From Rubrivivax sp. (GTDB taxonomy: Bacteria; Pseudomonadota; Gammaproteobacteria; Burkholderiales; Burkholderiaceae_C), in NCBI GenBank assembly GCA_022843905.1, contig JALHMT010000007.1:1-64000 (forward strand): DNA of 64,000 nucleotides. The letters are read 5' to 3'. A program made the translations under genes and the position numbers. Numbering within the stretch: the stretch's first letter is position 1; each line of letters begins with the position of its first letter. Below are positions 32,980 to 42,600 of the stretch, piece after piece. The notes below the pieces were generated by a model. The model was given only the letters and a program-made list of their open reading frames with translations. It was not told the DNA's origin and made no database searches.

Positions 32980-33621
32980 ATGAATTCGATCTCAGATGCC
33001 CCTGTCCCTTCGGAGGACGACAGACGCTTGCTCGTCTCGCGGCTGGTCGATGGCGAGTGCGACGCCGACCTGGCCCGTGACATCTGTGCCAGCTGGCGGG
33101 ACGATCCCGGACTGCAGCGCGACTGGCACCGATACCAGCTGATCGGCGACGTCATGCGCTCCGACGATCTGGCCACCCCGCCCGCGCGCGACCGGGCCTT
33201 TCTGGACGCCCTGCGCGTCCGGCTCGCCGACGAGCCACCCATCGTGGCGCCAGCGCCGGTCATCGTGCCGGCTCCTGCTGCTCCGGCTGCACGCGGCCGT
33301 CATGGGTGGCTGGCGCCCGCTGCCATCGCCGCCGGCTTCGTTGCCGTCGCCGGAGTGCTGGTCGTGTCCCGCATGTCCGAACCGACCGCAGAGCCGCGCG
33401 CGGGTCTGTTGGCAGGCCAGGGTGTACCGGCCGGACTGCAACGGGCCGGCAACGGTCCGTCACCCGGGGGGTCGTCGCCTGGCTCCTTCGACGCGCAGTT
33501 GATCCGCGACGCACAGATCGACGCCTATCTTCGCGCCCACCGCGAGGCCCGAGGCAGTTCTGCAGCTGCCGTTCCCGGCGGCGTGATGCGCAGCGTCGAC
33601 ACCATCGTCCCCCAACGCTGA
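32980..33621 (+). CDS. rseA: Sigma-E anti-sigma factor RseA (MucA-like)
   Basis: 213 aa. The cytoplasmic N-terminus has the RseA sequence LLVSRLVDGECDADLARDIC followed by WHRYQLIGDVMRSD, which binds sigma-E. One membrane segment lies at about residues 108-130 (LAPAAIAAGFVAVAGVLVVS). A periplasmic tail of about 80 residues is the target for regulated proteolysis. ATG 32980 lies 39 bp after rpoE. The stop overlaps rseB (TGATG). Confidence 0.92.
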   Translation: MNSISDAPVPSEDDRRLLVSRLVDGECDADLARDICASWRDDPGLQRDWHRYQLIGDVMRSDDLATPPARDRAFLDALRVRLADEPPIVAPAPVIVPAPAAPAARGRHGWLAPAAIAAGFVAVAGVLVVSRMSEPTAEPRAGLLAGQGVPAGLQRAGNGPSPGGSSPGSFDAQLIRDAQIDAYLRAHREARGSSAAAVPGGVMRSVDTIVPQR

Positions 33622-34643
33622 TGCCAACCCCTGCTTTCCTGCCGCGCTGGCTGATTGCCGCGCTGGTGGCGTCCTGGCTGGCGCCGGTGGGATGGACCGC
33701 CCAGGCCCAGGGTGCCAGCGCTGCCGGCGCCGATCCGCGCGCACGCCTGGCGCGGATGCACCAGGCAGCCAACGAGCGCAACTACCAGGGCACGATGGTC
33801 TTCACCGCGGGCGGCGCCGTATCGAGTTCCAGCGTGGCGCACTTCGCCGTCGGCGACCAGTCCTACGAACGCATCGAATCGCTCGACGGCCGCCTGCAGA
33901 AGATCTACCGCCACAACGACGCCGTGCACACGCTGTGGCCGCAGTCCCGTGTGGCGGTCGTCGAGAAGCGGGACAGCGGGAACAAGCGCCGTCCGCTGCT
34001 GCAGACCGTCGAGGCGCGCGCGCTCGACCAGTACGAACTCCGTCCGGAAGGCCGCGAGCGCATCGCCGGCCGCGACGCCGACGTGTTCCTGCTCAAGCCG
34101 CGCGACGACTGGCGCTATGCCCAGCGGCTCTGGGCCGACGTCGCCAGCGGCCTGATGCTGCGCGCCGACGTGCTGGGTGCCGACAAGAGAGTGCTCGAGT
34201 CGTCGGCGTTCTCCGAGGTCGAGATCGGCGTGAAGCCGCAGCCTGAAAGTGTGCTGCAACCCCTGCGCAAGCTGAGCGGCTACCGCATCCTGCGAGCCCA
34301 GCAGGATCGCATCGCGCTTGACGCCGAGGGCTGGTCGCTGTCCCGGCCACTGCCCGGCTTCAGTCTCGTCAGCTCGGTCCGGCGCCCGATGCAGGCGATG
34401 GCCGAAAGTGACACCCGGCCGCCCGAACCCGTGCTCCAGGCTGTCTACTCGGACGGGCTGACGCACGTTTCACTCTTCATCGAGAAGTACGACAGCACAC
34501 GCCATCGCAAGGACGTCGACGCCCAACTCGGCGCCACGGCCACGCTGATGCAGCGTCGCGGCGACCATTGGCTGACGGCCATGGGCGACGTGCCTGTGGC
34601 GACCCTGCGCGTGCTGCTCGATTCGCTCGAACGTCGGCGCTGA
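33621..34643 (+). CDS. rseB: Sigma-E regulatory protein RseB (MucB)
   Basis: 340 aa periplasmic protein. A signal peptide ends near WTAQAQGA (residues ~25-31). The MucB/RseB blocks are LARMHQAANERNYQGTMVF, SYERIESLDG and VFLLKPRDDWRYAQRLWAD. RseB binds the periplasmic part of RseA and shields it from cleavage until mislocalised lipids or outer-membrane proteins displace it. Coupled to rseA by TGATG; the start was set at ATG 33621 for that reason. No rseC follows. Confidence 0.93.
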   Translation: MPTPAFLPRWLIAALVASWLAPVGWTAQAQGASAAGADPRARLARMHQAANERNYQGTMVFTAGGAVSSSSVAHFAVGDQSYERIESLDGRLQKIYRHNDAVHTLWPQSRVAVVEKRDSGNKRRPLLQTVEARALDQYELRPEGRERIAGRDADVFLLKPRDDWRYAQRLWADVASGLMLRADVLGADKRVLESSAFSEVEIGVKPQPESVLQPLRKLSGYRILRAQQDRIALDAEGWSLSRPLPGFSLVSSVRRPMQAMAESDTRPPEPVLQAVYSDGLTHVSLFIEKYDSTRHRKDVDAQLGATATLMQRRGDHWLTAMGDVPVATLRVLLDSLERRR

Positions 34644-34703
34644 CGCAGTCCGGGATGCCCTTGGGCATCACACGGCCCGGCGCTTTCTGTCAGGCTCTTC
34701 ATC

Positions 34704-36176
34704 ATGGAAACCAAGGACATGCCCATGTTCTCCCTGTCTCGTCGGGCCCGCGGTCTGCTGGCCTCCTTCCTCATCGTGATGACCGCAGCGGCTGCACCGG
34801 CCCTGACCCAGGCTCAGACGGTGCAGTTACCCGACTTCACCGAGCTCGTCGAACGGGTCGGGCCGGCGGTCGTCAACATCCGTACCCTGGAGCGCGGGCG
34901 GTCTACCACGGCAGCCGGACCCGGTGGTGGCGAGGTCGACCCCAGCATCGAAGAGTTCTTTCGCAGGTTCGGCATTCCGATCCCGGGTCGCCCCGACCCG
35001 CGCCGCGGCAACCCGCCCGGCGGCAGCGACGAGCCGCAGCAGCGCGGGGTCGGTTCCGGCTTCGTGCTCAGTGCCGACGGCTTCGTGATGACCAACGCGC
35101 ACGTCGTCGACGGTGCCGACGAGGTGATCGTCACGCTCACCGACAAGCGCGAGTTCAAGGCCCGCATCATCGGGGCCGACCGGCGCACCGACGTGGCGGT
35201 GGTGAAGATCGAGGCCAGCGGCCTGCCCTTCGTGAAGATCGGCGACGTCAACAAGCTGAAGGTGGGCGAATGGGTGATGGCCATCGGCTCGCCCTTCGGG
35301 CTGGAGAACAGCGTCACCGCCGGCATCGTCAGTGCGAAGGCGCGTGACACCGGCGACTATCTGCCCTTCATTCAGACCGACGTCGCGATCAATCCCGGCA
35401 ACTCCGGCGGACCGCTGCTCAACCTGCGTGGCGAAGTGGTGGGCATCAACTCCCAGATCTACAGCCGCTCGGGCGGCTTCATGGGCATCTCCTTCGCCAT
35501 TCCCATCGATGAAGCGACGCGGGTGGCCGAGCAGTTGCGTACCAACGGGCGCGTCATCCGGGGCCGCATCGGCGTGCAGATCGCGCCGGTCACCAAGGAG
35601 GTGGCGGAGTCCATCGGCCTGGGCAAGGCAGCTGGCGCGCTGGTCCAGGGTGTCGAGACCGGTGGGCCGGCCGACAAGGGCGGCGTCGAGGCGGGGGACA
35701 TCATCACGCGCGTGGACGGCAAGGTGGTCGAGAAGTCGAGTGACCTGCCTCGCATCATCGGCAGCACCAAGCCTGGAACGAAAGCCACGCTGCAGGTCTT
35801 CCGTCGCGGAGCAACGCGCGACGTCACGGTGACCGTGGCCGAGTTCGAGCCCGACCGTCAGACGCGGCGCGCGTCTGCAGAGCCGGGCGCCGCACCGGCG
35901 GTGAAGAACGCCCTCGGCATCACGGCGACCGACCTCACCGAGGCGCAGCGGCGCGAGCTGAAGCGGGGCGGTGTGCGGGTCGAGGCGGTGGACGGCGCGG
36001 CAGCACGCGCCGGTCTCCGCGAGGGCGACATCATCCTGTCGCTCGACAACACCGACATCACCGACTCCAAGCAGTTCGCCACCATCGTGGCCCGGGTCGA
36101 AAAGGCGCGCGCAGTCAGCGTGATGGTGCGCCGAGGCGAATGGACCAACTACCTCGTGATCCGACCGACGCGGTGA
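34704..36176 (+). CDS. DegP/MucD-type periplasmic serine protease
   Basis: 490 aa. A signal peptide lies at about residues 8-36 (cleavage near TQAQT). The trypsin-like domain has His133 (TNAHVVD), Asp163 (RRTDVAVV) and Ser234 (GNSGGPLLN). Two PDZ domains follow, at about 280-370 and 395-485. It degrades or refolds damaged envelope proteins and is the usual last member of the rpoE-rseA-rseB-mucD operon. ATG 34704 was taken; ATGs at 34719 and 34725 would shorten only the part before the signal peptide. A small GATGCCC/GGGCATC hairpin lies in the gap before it (34654-34669). Confidence 0.94.
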   Translation: METKDMPMFSLSRRARGLLASFLIVMTAAAAPALTQAQTVQLPDFTELVERVGPAVVNIRTLERGRSTTAAGPGGGEVDPSIEEFFRRFGIPIPGRPDPRRGNPPGGSDEPQQRGVGSGFVLSADGFVMTNAHVVDGADEVIVTLTDKREFKARIIGADRRTDVAVVKIEASGLPFVKIGDVNKLKVGEWVMAIGSPFGLENSVTAGIVSAKARDTGDYLPFIQTDVAINPGNSGGPLLNLRGEVVGINSQIYSRSGGFMGISFAIPIDEATRVAEQLRTNGRVIRGRIGVQIAPVTKEVAESIGLGKAAGALVQGVETGGPADKGGVEAGDIITRVDGKVVEKSSDLPRIIGSTKPGTKATLQVFRRGATRDVTVTVAEFEPDRQTRRASAEPGAAPAVKNALGITATDLTEAQRRELKRGGVRVEAVDGAAARAGLREGDIILSLDNTDITDSKQFATIVARVEKARAVSVMVRRGEWTNYLVIRPTR

Positions 36177-36185
36177 TGGCTTCGA

Positions 36186-36216
36186 GGCCCGGGCGGCTCA
36201 GCCGTGGACCCGGGCC
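36186..36216 (+). terminator. GC-rich stem-loop after the protease gene
   Basis: GGCCCGGG (36186-36193) pairs with CCCGGGCC (36209-36216). An inner stem CGGC/GCCG surrounds a TCA loop (36194-36204), and TGGA is bulged. The following bases are only moderately T-rich, so termination may be incomplete. It is placed to end the rpoE-rseA-rseB-degP message. Confidence 0.5.
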
Positions 36217-36576
36217 CTTCGCTGTCTCACCCGAGGCCCGCTCGGTTGACTGTGCTTGCGGGTCTTTCCGTATCGTGGGATTCGCGGCCGCTGGGGAACC
36301 ATCGGGTTAGTACCGAGTAGCGGCCGGGCTTGCATTCCCGATGTTGGTGACCGCCCGCTTCATTCTTGAGCATCGCTGCATTAGCGTTCGCCGCCGCTAG
36401 AATTGGCAGTCGGGGGCAGGTTTTCCCCCTGCCGACGGTCCTAGCGGGCACTCACAGTCGGACCCGCTCGGTGCCCCGGAGAGCCTGTGGACAAGCTGTT
36501 GATAGATTTTCATGTTGGAACCCTGCAACGGGCTACAAACAAGCATTGGCGCGGGTTTTGGGTCTGGCCTTTTGGT
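36217..36576 (+). other. Gene-free stretch with potential structured RNA
   Basis: No supported gene. CGGCCGCT (36285-36292) can pair with AGCGGCCG (36319-36326), enclosing TCGG/CCGA. The overlapping CATCGGG (36300-36306) can instead pair with CCCGATG (36337-36343), so the two folds exclude each other. A -10-like TAGAAT is at 36398-36403, and a GGGGG/CCCCC hairpin follows at about 36408-36425. TGTGGACAA near 36487 differs by one base from a DnaA-box-like 9-mer, which alone is not meaningful. Confidence 0.35.
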
Positions 36577-36653
36577 TAGAATGAACGCCCAACAAGCAGT
36601 TGCCAAACGTTCTGTTGGAAGGCGCGTCAACCATTCGACGTGCCTTTTTTTTT
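36577..36653 (+). ncRNA. Candidate small RNA: -10 element, stem-loop and intrinsic terminator
   Basis: TAGAAT at 36577-36582 could start a transcript at about 36589. Two stems follow: CCAACA (36589-36594) with TGTTGG (36613-36618), then a terminator GGCGCGTC (36621-36628) / GACGTGCC (36637-36644) with one G-U pair and nine T residues (36645-36653). No open frame needs this terminator, and lepA starts 107 bp later. The product would be about 65 nt. The alternative is an attenuator in the lepA leader. Confidence 0.45.
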
Positions 36654-36760
36654 ACTTCGGCCGGGCGCTTCGCATCGACGATTCGCGCGGCGACTCCCGT
36701 CTCGATCCGCGGCGTCCATCGACGCGCAGGAGCATGCAGAGACGGGCACCGTAGGTCTTC

Positions 36761-38569
36761 ATGGATCACATCCGCAACTTTTCCATCATCGCCCACATCG
36801 ACCACGGCAAGAGCACGCTGGCCGATCGCATCATCCAGCGCTGCGGCGGCTTGTCCGACCGGGAGATGGAGGCCCAGGTCCTCGACTCGATGGACATCGA
36901 GCGCGAGCGCGGCATCACCATCAAGGCGCAGACCGCGGCCCTGAGCTACACGGCCAGGGACGGGCAGGTCTACAACCTCAACCTCATCGACACACCCGGG
37001 CACGTCGACTTCTCTTACGAGGTGAGCCGTTCGCTGTCGGCCTGCGAGGGCGCGCTGCTGGTGGTCGACGCCTCGCAGGGCGTCGAGGCGCAGACCGTGG
37101 CCAACTGCTACACCGCGTTGGAGCTGGGCGTGGAAGTGGTCCCGGTGCTGAACAAGATGGACCTGCCGCAGGCCGACCCCGAGAACGCGAAGAGCGAGAT
37201 CGAGGACGTGATCGGCATCGACGCCGAGCATGCCATCCCCTGCTCGGCCAAGACCGGCATGGGCCTGGACGAGATCCTCGAGGCCGTCATCACCCGCATG
37301 CCGGCGCCGCGCGGCAAGCCCGACGGCGCGCCGCGCGCCATGATCATCGACAGCTGGTTCGACAACTACGTGGGCGTCGTGATGCTGGTGCGCGTGGTCG
37401 ACGGCAGCTTCGGCAAGGGCGAACGCATACGCATGATGGCCACCAACACCGTCTACGGCATCGAGCAGCTGGGCGTGTTCACCCCCAAGAGCATGCCGCG
37501 CGAGGTGCTGAGGGCCGGCGAAGTGGGGTTCCTGATCTGCGGCATCAAGGAGCTTCAGGCGGCCAAGGTGGGTGACACCATCACGCTGGAGAAGAAGCTG
37601 CCCAACAACGCAGGCCCCGCCATCGAGCCGCTGCCGGGCTTCAAGGAGATCAAGCCGCAGGTCTTTGCCGGCCTGTACCCCACAGAAGCCAGCGAGTACG
37701 ACCAGTTGCGCGATGCGCTCGAGAAGCTCAAGCTCAACGACAGCAGCCTGCGCTACGAACCCGAAGTGAGCCAGGCACTGGGCTTCGGTTTCCGCTGCGG
37801 CTTCCTGGGCTTGCTGCACATGGAGATCGTGCAGGAGCGGCTGGAGCGCGAGTTCGATCAGGATCTCATCACCACCGCGCCCAGCGTGGTCTACGAGGTC
37901 GAGCTGAACGACGGCACCGTGCTGATGGTCGAGAACCCCAGCAAGATGCCCGACCTCGGCCGCATCCGCGAGATCCGCGAGCCCATCGTCACGGTGCACC
38001 TGTACATGCCCCAGGACTCGGTGGGCCCGGTGATGACGCTGGCCAACCAGAAGCGCGGCCTGCAGCTCAACATGGCCTACCACGGCCGCCAGGTGATGCT
38101 GACCTACGAGCTGCCGCTGGCCGAGATCGTGCTGGACTTCTTCGACAAGCTCAAGAGCGTCTCGCGCGGCTACGCCAGCATGGACTACGAGTTCAAGGAG
38201 TACCGCGCTTCCGACGTCGTGAAGGTCGACCTGATGATCAACGGCGACCGCGTCGATGCGCTCTCCATCATCGTGCACCGGGCGCAGAGCCAGTACCGCG
38301 GCCGTGCGGTCGCCGCCAAGATGCGCGAGCAGATCCCGCGGCAGATGTACGACGTGGCGATCCAGGCAGCCATCGGCGCGAACATCATCGCGCGCGAGAA
38401 CATCAAGGCGCTGCGCAAGAACGTGCTGGCAAAATGCTATGGCGGTGACATCAGCCGCAAGAAGAAGCTGCTCGAGAAGCAGAAGGCCGGCAAGAAGCGG
38501 ATGAAGCAGATCGGTGCCGTCGAGGTGCCGCAGGAAGCCTTCCTGGCCATCCTCCAAGTGGACGACTGA
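36761..38569 (+). CDS. lepA: Elongation factor 4 (LepA)
   Basis: 602 aa translational GTPase. G1 is [10 protein letters not shown]3 [12 protein letters not shown] and G4 NKMDLP. The C-terminal domain specific to EF4 includes [19 protein letters not shown]. It can back-translocate stalled ribosomes, mainly under ionic or cold stress. Length is exactly typical. ATG 36761 is preceded by a weak Shine-Dalgarno. It is followed 10 bp later by lepB, the usual partner. Confidence 0.97.
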   Translation: MDHIRNFSIIAHIDHGKSTLADRIIQRCGGLSDREMEAQVLDSMDIERERGITIKAQTAALSYTARDGQVYNLNLIDTPGHVDFSYEVSRSLSACEGALLVVDASQGVEAQTVANCYTALELGVEVVPVLNKMDLPQADPENAKSEIEDVIGIDAEHAIPCSAKTGMGLDEILEAVITRMPAPRGKPDGAPRAMIIDSWFDNYVGVVMLVRVVDGSFGKGERIRMMATNTVYGIEQLGVFTPKSMPREVLRAGEVGFLICGIKELQAAKVGDTITLEKKLPNNAGPAIEPLPGFKEIKPQVFAGLYPTEASEYDQLRDALEKLKLNDSSLRYEPEVSQALGFGFRCGFLGLLHMEIVQERLEREFDQDLITTAPSVVYEVELNDGTVLMVENPSKMPDLGRIREIREPIVTVHLYMPQDSVGPVMTLANQKRGLQLNMAYHGRQVMLTYELPLAEIVLDFFDKLKSVSRGYASMDYEFKEYRASDVVKVDLMINGDRVDALSIIVHRAQSQYRGRAVAAKMREQIPRQMYDVAIQAAIGANIIARENIKALRKNVLAKCYGGDISRKKKLLEKQKAGKKRMKQIGAVEVPQEAFLAILQVDD

Positions 38570-38579
38570 TCAAACACCC

Positions 38580-39548
38580 ATGAGTTCCATCACCGCAGCG
38601 CTCTATGGTGCCCTCATCGTCTACCTCGGCGGCTGGTTCCTCGGCCACTGGACCGGCAACTTCTCGCTGCTGCTCTTCCTGCTGACGCTGGTCACGCTGG
38701 TCTACTGGGTGGCTGAGCGCCTTCGCTTCAAGCCGGCGCGCGAGGCCGCGGCGGCCACGCTGGAGCAACAGGACGCGGCACGTCGTGCCGAACTGGCCAG
38801 GATGGGCATCGCCAAGGTCGACGGCGACCTGTCCGAGGCGCGCGCCAGGCTGCTGATGCAGCCGTGGTGGCTGGACTGGACGGCCGGGCTCTTCCCGGTG
38901 ATCCTGGTGGTGTTCCTGCTGCGCTCCTTCCTCTTCGAGCCGTTCAAGATCCCATCCGGATCGATGATCCCGACGCTGCTCGTGGGTGACCTGATCCTCG
39001 TGAACAAGTTCCACTACGGTGTGCGACTGCCCGTCATCAACAAGAAGATCGTCGACAACAACGCGGTCAAGCGTGGTGACGTGATGGTGTTCCGCTACCC
39101 GGTCGATCCACGCCTGGACTACATCAAGCGCGTGGTGGCTTTGCCGGGCGACGAAGTGAGCTATCAGAATCAGAAGCTCAGCATCAACGGCCAACCGGTG
39201 GCCGGAGAGTCCAAGGGCGACTATTACGATGAGGAAAGCCTGCGCTACACACCGCGCTTTACCGAAAAGCTCGGTGACGTGGAGCACAGCATCCTGGTCG
39301 ACCCGAAGCGGCAGGCGTACTACGGGCCCGACCCGAAGACCTTCCCCATGAACGAGAATTGCCGCTACACGGCCGAAGGCATGACCTGCAAGGTGCCGGC
39401 GGGACACTACTTCGTGATGGGTGACAACCGTGACAATTCTCAGGATTCACGCTTCTGGGGCTTCGTCCCCGACGAGAACATCGTCGGAAGGGCCTTCTTC
39501 GTGTGGATGAACTTCGGTAACCTCGGAAGAATCGGTCCATTCCATTGA
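38580..39548 (+). CDS. lepB: Signal peptidase I
   Basis: 322 aa. Two N-terminal membrane segments (about residues 5-45 and 102-118). The catalytic Ser128 is in PSGSMIPTL and Lys183 in YIKRVVALPGD; box E is GDNRDNSQDSR. It removes signal peptides from secreted proteins at the periplasmic face. The start at ATG 38580 gives the typical LepB N-terminus. Part of the lepA-lepB-rnc-era run. Confidence 0.96.
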   Translation: MSSITAALYGALIVYLGGWFLGHWTGNFSLLLFLLTLVTLVYWVAERLRFKPAREAAAATLEQQDAARRAELARMGIAKVDGDLSEARARLLMQPWWLDWTAGLFPVILVVFLLRSFLFEPFKIPSGSMIPTLLVGDLILVNKFHYGVRLPVINKKIVDNNAVKRGDVMVFRYPVDPRLDYIKRVVALPGDEVSYQNQKLSINGQPVAGESKGDYYDEESLRYTPRFTEKLGDVEHSILVDPKRQAYYGPDPKTFPMNENCRYTAEGMTCKVPAGHYFVMGDNRDNSQDSRFWGFVPDENIVGRAFFVWMNFGNLGRIGPFH

Positions 39549-39614
39549 GCCGGCCTGCTGGACTGCGGGGCCGCATCGCGAATCCAGGTCGCCCGCCGGC
39601 AGGAGATCACATCA

Positions 39615-39998
39615 GTGCGCACCCCCACCGTGAGCCGGAGTACCCGGCGAGGACAGCAACGCGGCATCACCCTGTTCGGGTTGCTGTTCTGGGCTTTGCT
39701 GATCGGATTCAGCGGCTACCTGCTCGTGCGCGTGCTGCCCACGCTCAACGAGTACTTCACCGTACAGCGCACCGTCGACAAGGTGGCGGCTTCGTCGCCG
39801 GCCACTGTCGCCGAAGCCCGCGCCGCGTTCGACAAGCAGCGGGACATCGAGTACGCGATCGAGTCCATCTCGGGCAAGGATCTCGAGATCACGAAGGAAA
39901 ACGAAAAGGTCGTGATCGCCTTTGCATACCGCAAGGAGATCCCCATCTATGGTCCGGTGTACCTGCTCATGAAGTACGAAGGCAGTTCCAGGCGCTAG
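39615..39998 (+). CDS. DUF4845 domain-containing membrane protein
   Basis: 127 aa from GTG 39615, eight bases after AGGAGA (39601-39606). One membrane segment at about residues 20-42 (TLFGLLFWALLIGFSGYLLV) is followed by a small periplasmic domain with EYFTVQRTVDKV and PVYLLMKYEG. The family is always found between lepB and rnc in beta- and gammaproteobacteria. Its function is unknown. Confidence 0.9.
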   Translation: MRTPTVSRSTRRGQQRGITLFGLLFWALLIGFSGYLLVRVLPTLNEYFTVQRTVDKVAASSPATVAEARAAFDKQRDIEYAIESISGKDLEITKENEKVVIAFAYRKEIPIYGPVYLLMKYEGSSRR

Positions 39999-40023
39999 CG
40001 CGCCGGGTGTGCCACCGGCCCGA

Positions 40024-40710
40024 ATGGATCCGACCCTCGACCACCTCCAACGCACGCTCGGCCATCGTTTCAAGCAGCCGCGACTGTTGCAGCGTGCGCT
40101 GACGCACCGCAGCTTCGGCGCCGACCACAACGAAAGGCTGGAGTTTCTCGGCGACGCCGTGCTCAGCTTGGCCGTGTCCACGCTGCTCTTCGAGCGTTTC
40201 TCGGGCTCCGACGAAGGCGACCTGACCCGCGTGCGGGCCCACCTCGTGCGCGAGGACAGCCTGCATCGTGTCGCTCTGTCGCTGGGCCTGCCCGAGGTGG
40301 TGCGCCTGTCCGAAGGCGAGTCCCGTGGCGGCGGCGCGCAGCGCCCGTCGATCCTGGCCGACGCGGTCGAAGCCTTGATCGGCGCCGTTTTCGTGGATGG
40401 CGGATTCGAGCCTGCCCACAGCCTGGTGCGCCGCCTGTTCGGCGAACTCATTGCCTCGACCGACGTCGAGAGCTGGAGCAAGGACGCCAAGACCGAACTG
40501 CAGGAGTGGCTGCAGGCGCGCCGCCTGCCCGTGCCGGCCTATCGCATCACCGGCACACGCGGACAGGCGCACGCCCAGACTTTCGACGTCGAGTGCGCCG
40601 TGCCCGACCTCCGCCTGATCGAGCGCGGCGAAGGCCGATCGCGCCGCATCGCCGAGCAGGAGGCCGCACGACGCATGCTGGACGTGCTCAAATCGACGGA
40701 CAAGGATTGA
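40024..40710 (+). CDS. rnc: Ribonuclease III
   Basis: 228 aa. The signature HNERLEFLGDAVLSL contains the catalytic acidic residues, and ADAVEALIGAVFVDGG the second metal site. A C-terminal double-stranded RNA-binding domain follows (about residues 155-225). It cleaves double-stranded RNA in rRNA maturation and mRNA decay. ATG 40024 was chosen over GTG 40009 by match to the family N-terminus (MDPTLDHLQRTLGH). Confidence 0.95.
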   Translation: MDPTLDHLQRTLGHRFKQPRLLQRALTHRSFGADHNERLEFLGDAVLSLAVSTLLFERFSGSDEGDLTRVRAHLVREDSLHRVALSLGLPEVVRLSEGESRGGGAQRPSILADAVEALIGAVFVDGGFEPAHSLVRRLFGELIASTDVESWSKDAKTELQEWLQARRLPVPAYRITGTRGQAHAQTFDVECAVPDLRLIERGEGRSRRIAEQEAARRMLDVLKSTDKD

Positions 40711-40850
40711 CGACCCCTCCCGTAGCGCCTGCGGCGCTCCCCCCAGGGGGGCGACGCTGGCGGACCGGCGGAGCCGGATCCGCGGCGTCTGCATGAATTC
40801 GCACCGCGCTGCGCGCGTTCACGCGACAGGCTGCATCCATTGGCGCTGAC
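40711..40850. repeat. Dispersed GC-rich intergenic repeat, copy A
   Basis: The core is 40737-40789: CCCCCC-A-GGGGGG (40739-40751), then GCCGG palindromic blocks ending GGATCCGCGG. It matches 58984-59036 over 53 bases with nine differences, on the same strand. It lies between rnc and era inside an operon, so read-through must be tolerated. Rubrivivax-type genomes carry many such elements. Confidence 0.65.
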
Positions 40851-41783
40851 ATGACCGACACCATTCCTGAAAACCCGTCCCCCCTGCCCGAGAGCGACGC
40901 CCACGGGCAGCGTTGCGGGCTGGTGGCCATCGTGGGACGGCCGAACGTGGGCAAGTCGACGCTGCTCAACGCGCTGGTGGGTCAGAAGATCAGCATCACC
41001 TCCAGCAAGGCGCAGACGACACGGCACCGCATCACCGGGGTGCGCACCGTGGGGCCGTCCCAGTTCGTCTTCGTCGATACGCCGGGCTTCCAGATGAAGC
41101 ATGCGGCGGCACTGAATCGCACGCTCAACCGCACGGTGCTGTCGTCGCTGGGCGACGTGGACGTGGTGCTCTTCGTGGTCGAGGCCGGTCGCTTCGGGCT
41201 GGACGACGCCAAGGTGCTGTCGCTGCTGCCACCGGACAAGCCCGCGCTGCTGATCGCCAACAAGCTCGATGCCGTCAAGCGCCGCAACGACGTCCTGCCC
41301 TGGCTGAAGAGCATGCAGGAACGCCACGCCTTCGCCGAGTTCGTGCCGATGTCGGCGCAGAAGGACGCCGACGTGCAGCGGCTCTTCGCCATCGTCGAGA
41401 GGTACCTGCCCGAGCAGCACTGGTTGTACGAGGAAGACGCGCTCACCGATCGCAGCGACCGCTTCCTGGCCAGTGAGATCGTGCGCGAGAAGCTGTTCCG
41501 ACTGACCGGTGACGAACTGCCCTACACCTCCACCGTGGTCATCGAGAAGTTCGAGGAGGAAGGCCAGCTGCGCCGCATCAGCGCCAACATCGTCGTCGAG
41601 CGCGAAGGCCACAAGGGCATGATCATCGGTCAGGGCGGCGAACGCCTGAAGCGAATCGGCAGCGAAGCGCGGCAGGAACTCGAACGGCTGATGGACGCCA
41701 AGGTCTTCCTCGAAATCTGGGTCACCGTGCGCTCCGGCTGGGCCGACGACGAGAAGCACCTGCGCAGCTACGGCTACGAGTGA
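40851..41783 (+). CDS. era: GTPase Era
   Basis: 310 aa. G1 [10 protein letters not shown]3 DTPGFQ and G4 NKLD, with a C-terminal KH domain containing [20 protein letters not shown]. Era binds the 3' end of 16S rRNA and checks 30S assembly. Usual length and neighbour (rnc upstream, recO downstream). The ATG at 40851 was chosen by family length. Confidence 0.96.
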   Translation: MTDTIPENPSPLPESDAHGQRCGLVAIVGRPNVGKSTLLNALVGQKISITSSKAQTTRHRITGVRTVGPSQFVFVDTPGFQMKHAAALNRTLNRTVLSSLGDVDVVLFVVEAGRFGLDDAKVLSLLPPDKPALLIANKLDAVKRRNDVLPWLKSMQERHAFAEFVPMSAQKDADVQRLFAIVERYLPEQHWLYEEDALTDRSDRFLASEIVREKLFRLTGDELPYTSTVVIEKFEEEGQLRRISANIVVEREGHKGMIIGQGGERLKRIGSEARQELERLMDAKVFLEIWVTVRSGWADDEKHLRSYGYE

Positions 41784-41814
41784 TGAACCGCGGAGGCTGT
41801 CCCGCAGCGCTGCG

Positions 41815-42600
41815 ATGAGCACACGGCGCGCTTCTGCCGGCGGACCGCTGGCGGCCTTCGTGCTGCACCACCACGACTGGAGCGAGACCAGCCTGATCGT
41901 CGAGTTCTTCACGCGCGAGCGCGGCCGCATGGTGGCAGCGGCCAAGGGCGCCAAGCGGCCCTACTCGCAGCTGCGACCGGTGCTGATGCCGTTCCAGCGC
42001 CTGAACGTCCAGTTCGGCAAGGCCCCCGCCGACGACAGTGCCGAGGTGTACAACCTGCGCAGCGCCGAATGGGCCGGTGGTGTGCCGATGACGGGCGGCC
42101 CTGCGCTGTTCGCCGGCTTCTACCTGAACGAGCTGCTGCTCAGGCTGCTGGCGCGGCAGGACGCCCACCCGCTGCTGTTCGACATGTATGCAGACACCTT
42201 GCAGGCCATGTCGCGGGCGGACGAGAGCGGCACGCAGGCGGCCTTGCGCGCTTTCGAGCTGGTGCTGCTGCGGGAACTGGGGGTGCTGCCCGAGCTCGCC
42301 CTGGTGACGCAGACCGTTCTGCCCGTGCGCTTGGAAGGCCACTACGGGCTGGACGCCGAGGCCGGTGTGGTCGAGTCGCCCGGCAGCGGGCTGGTCGGCC
42401 GCATGCTGGTGACGCTGGAGGCGGCGCTCGAGCACGGCAGCGGCGTTGCGCTTCGGCAGGCGGTGGCCGGCGCCGTGCCGCCGTTGCGCGGGCCACTGCG
42501 GGGCCTGCTTCACTATCATCTGGGATCCTCGCAGCTGCGCACGCGACGCGTGATGCTCGACGTGCAGAAGCTGCTCGACCTGGAAGGCACTTCGCGATGA
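41815..42600 (+). CDS. recO: DNA repair protein RecO
   Basis: 261 aa. The N-terminal OB-fold has AFVLHHHDWSETSLIVEFFT and VAAAKGAKRPYSQLRPVLMPF; the C-terminal helical part includes LRAFELVLLRELGVLPEL. RecO helps RecA load at single-strand gaps. It overlaps pdxJ (ATGA at 42597), a conserved coupling. Confidence 0.94.
   Translation: MSTRRASAGGPLAAFVLHHHDWSETSLIVEFFTRERGRMVAAAKGAKRPYSQLRPVLMPFQRLNVQFGKAPADDSAEVYNLRSAEWAGGVPMTGGPALFAGFYLNELLLRLLARQDAHPLLFDMYADTLQAMSRADESGTQAALRAFELVLLRELGVLPELALVTQTVLPVRLEGHYGLDAEAGVVESPGSGLVGRMLVTLEAALEHGSGVALRQAVAGAVPPLRGPLRGLLHYHLGSSQLRTRRVMLDVQKLLDLEGTSR

Noticed and set aside
36227..36451. Possible small gene in the gap before lepA
   Set aside because: The 74-codon minus-strand frame has no Shine-Dalgarno and no resemblance to the glutaredoxin-like gene sometimes found at this position.
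36486..36494. DnaA-box-like TGTGGACAA
   Set aside because: One near-match alone, with no cluster of boxes, AT-rich unwinding element or dnaA/dnaN neighbours; not an origin.
36533..38557. 674-codon open frame on the minus strand
   Set aside because: It mirrors lepA, whose motifs are unmistakable on the + strand. The antisense product is His/Leu/Asp-rich with no recognisable family.
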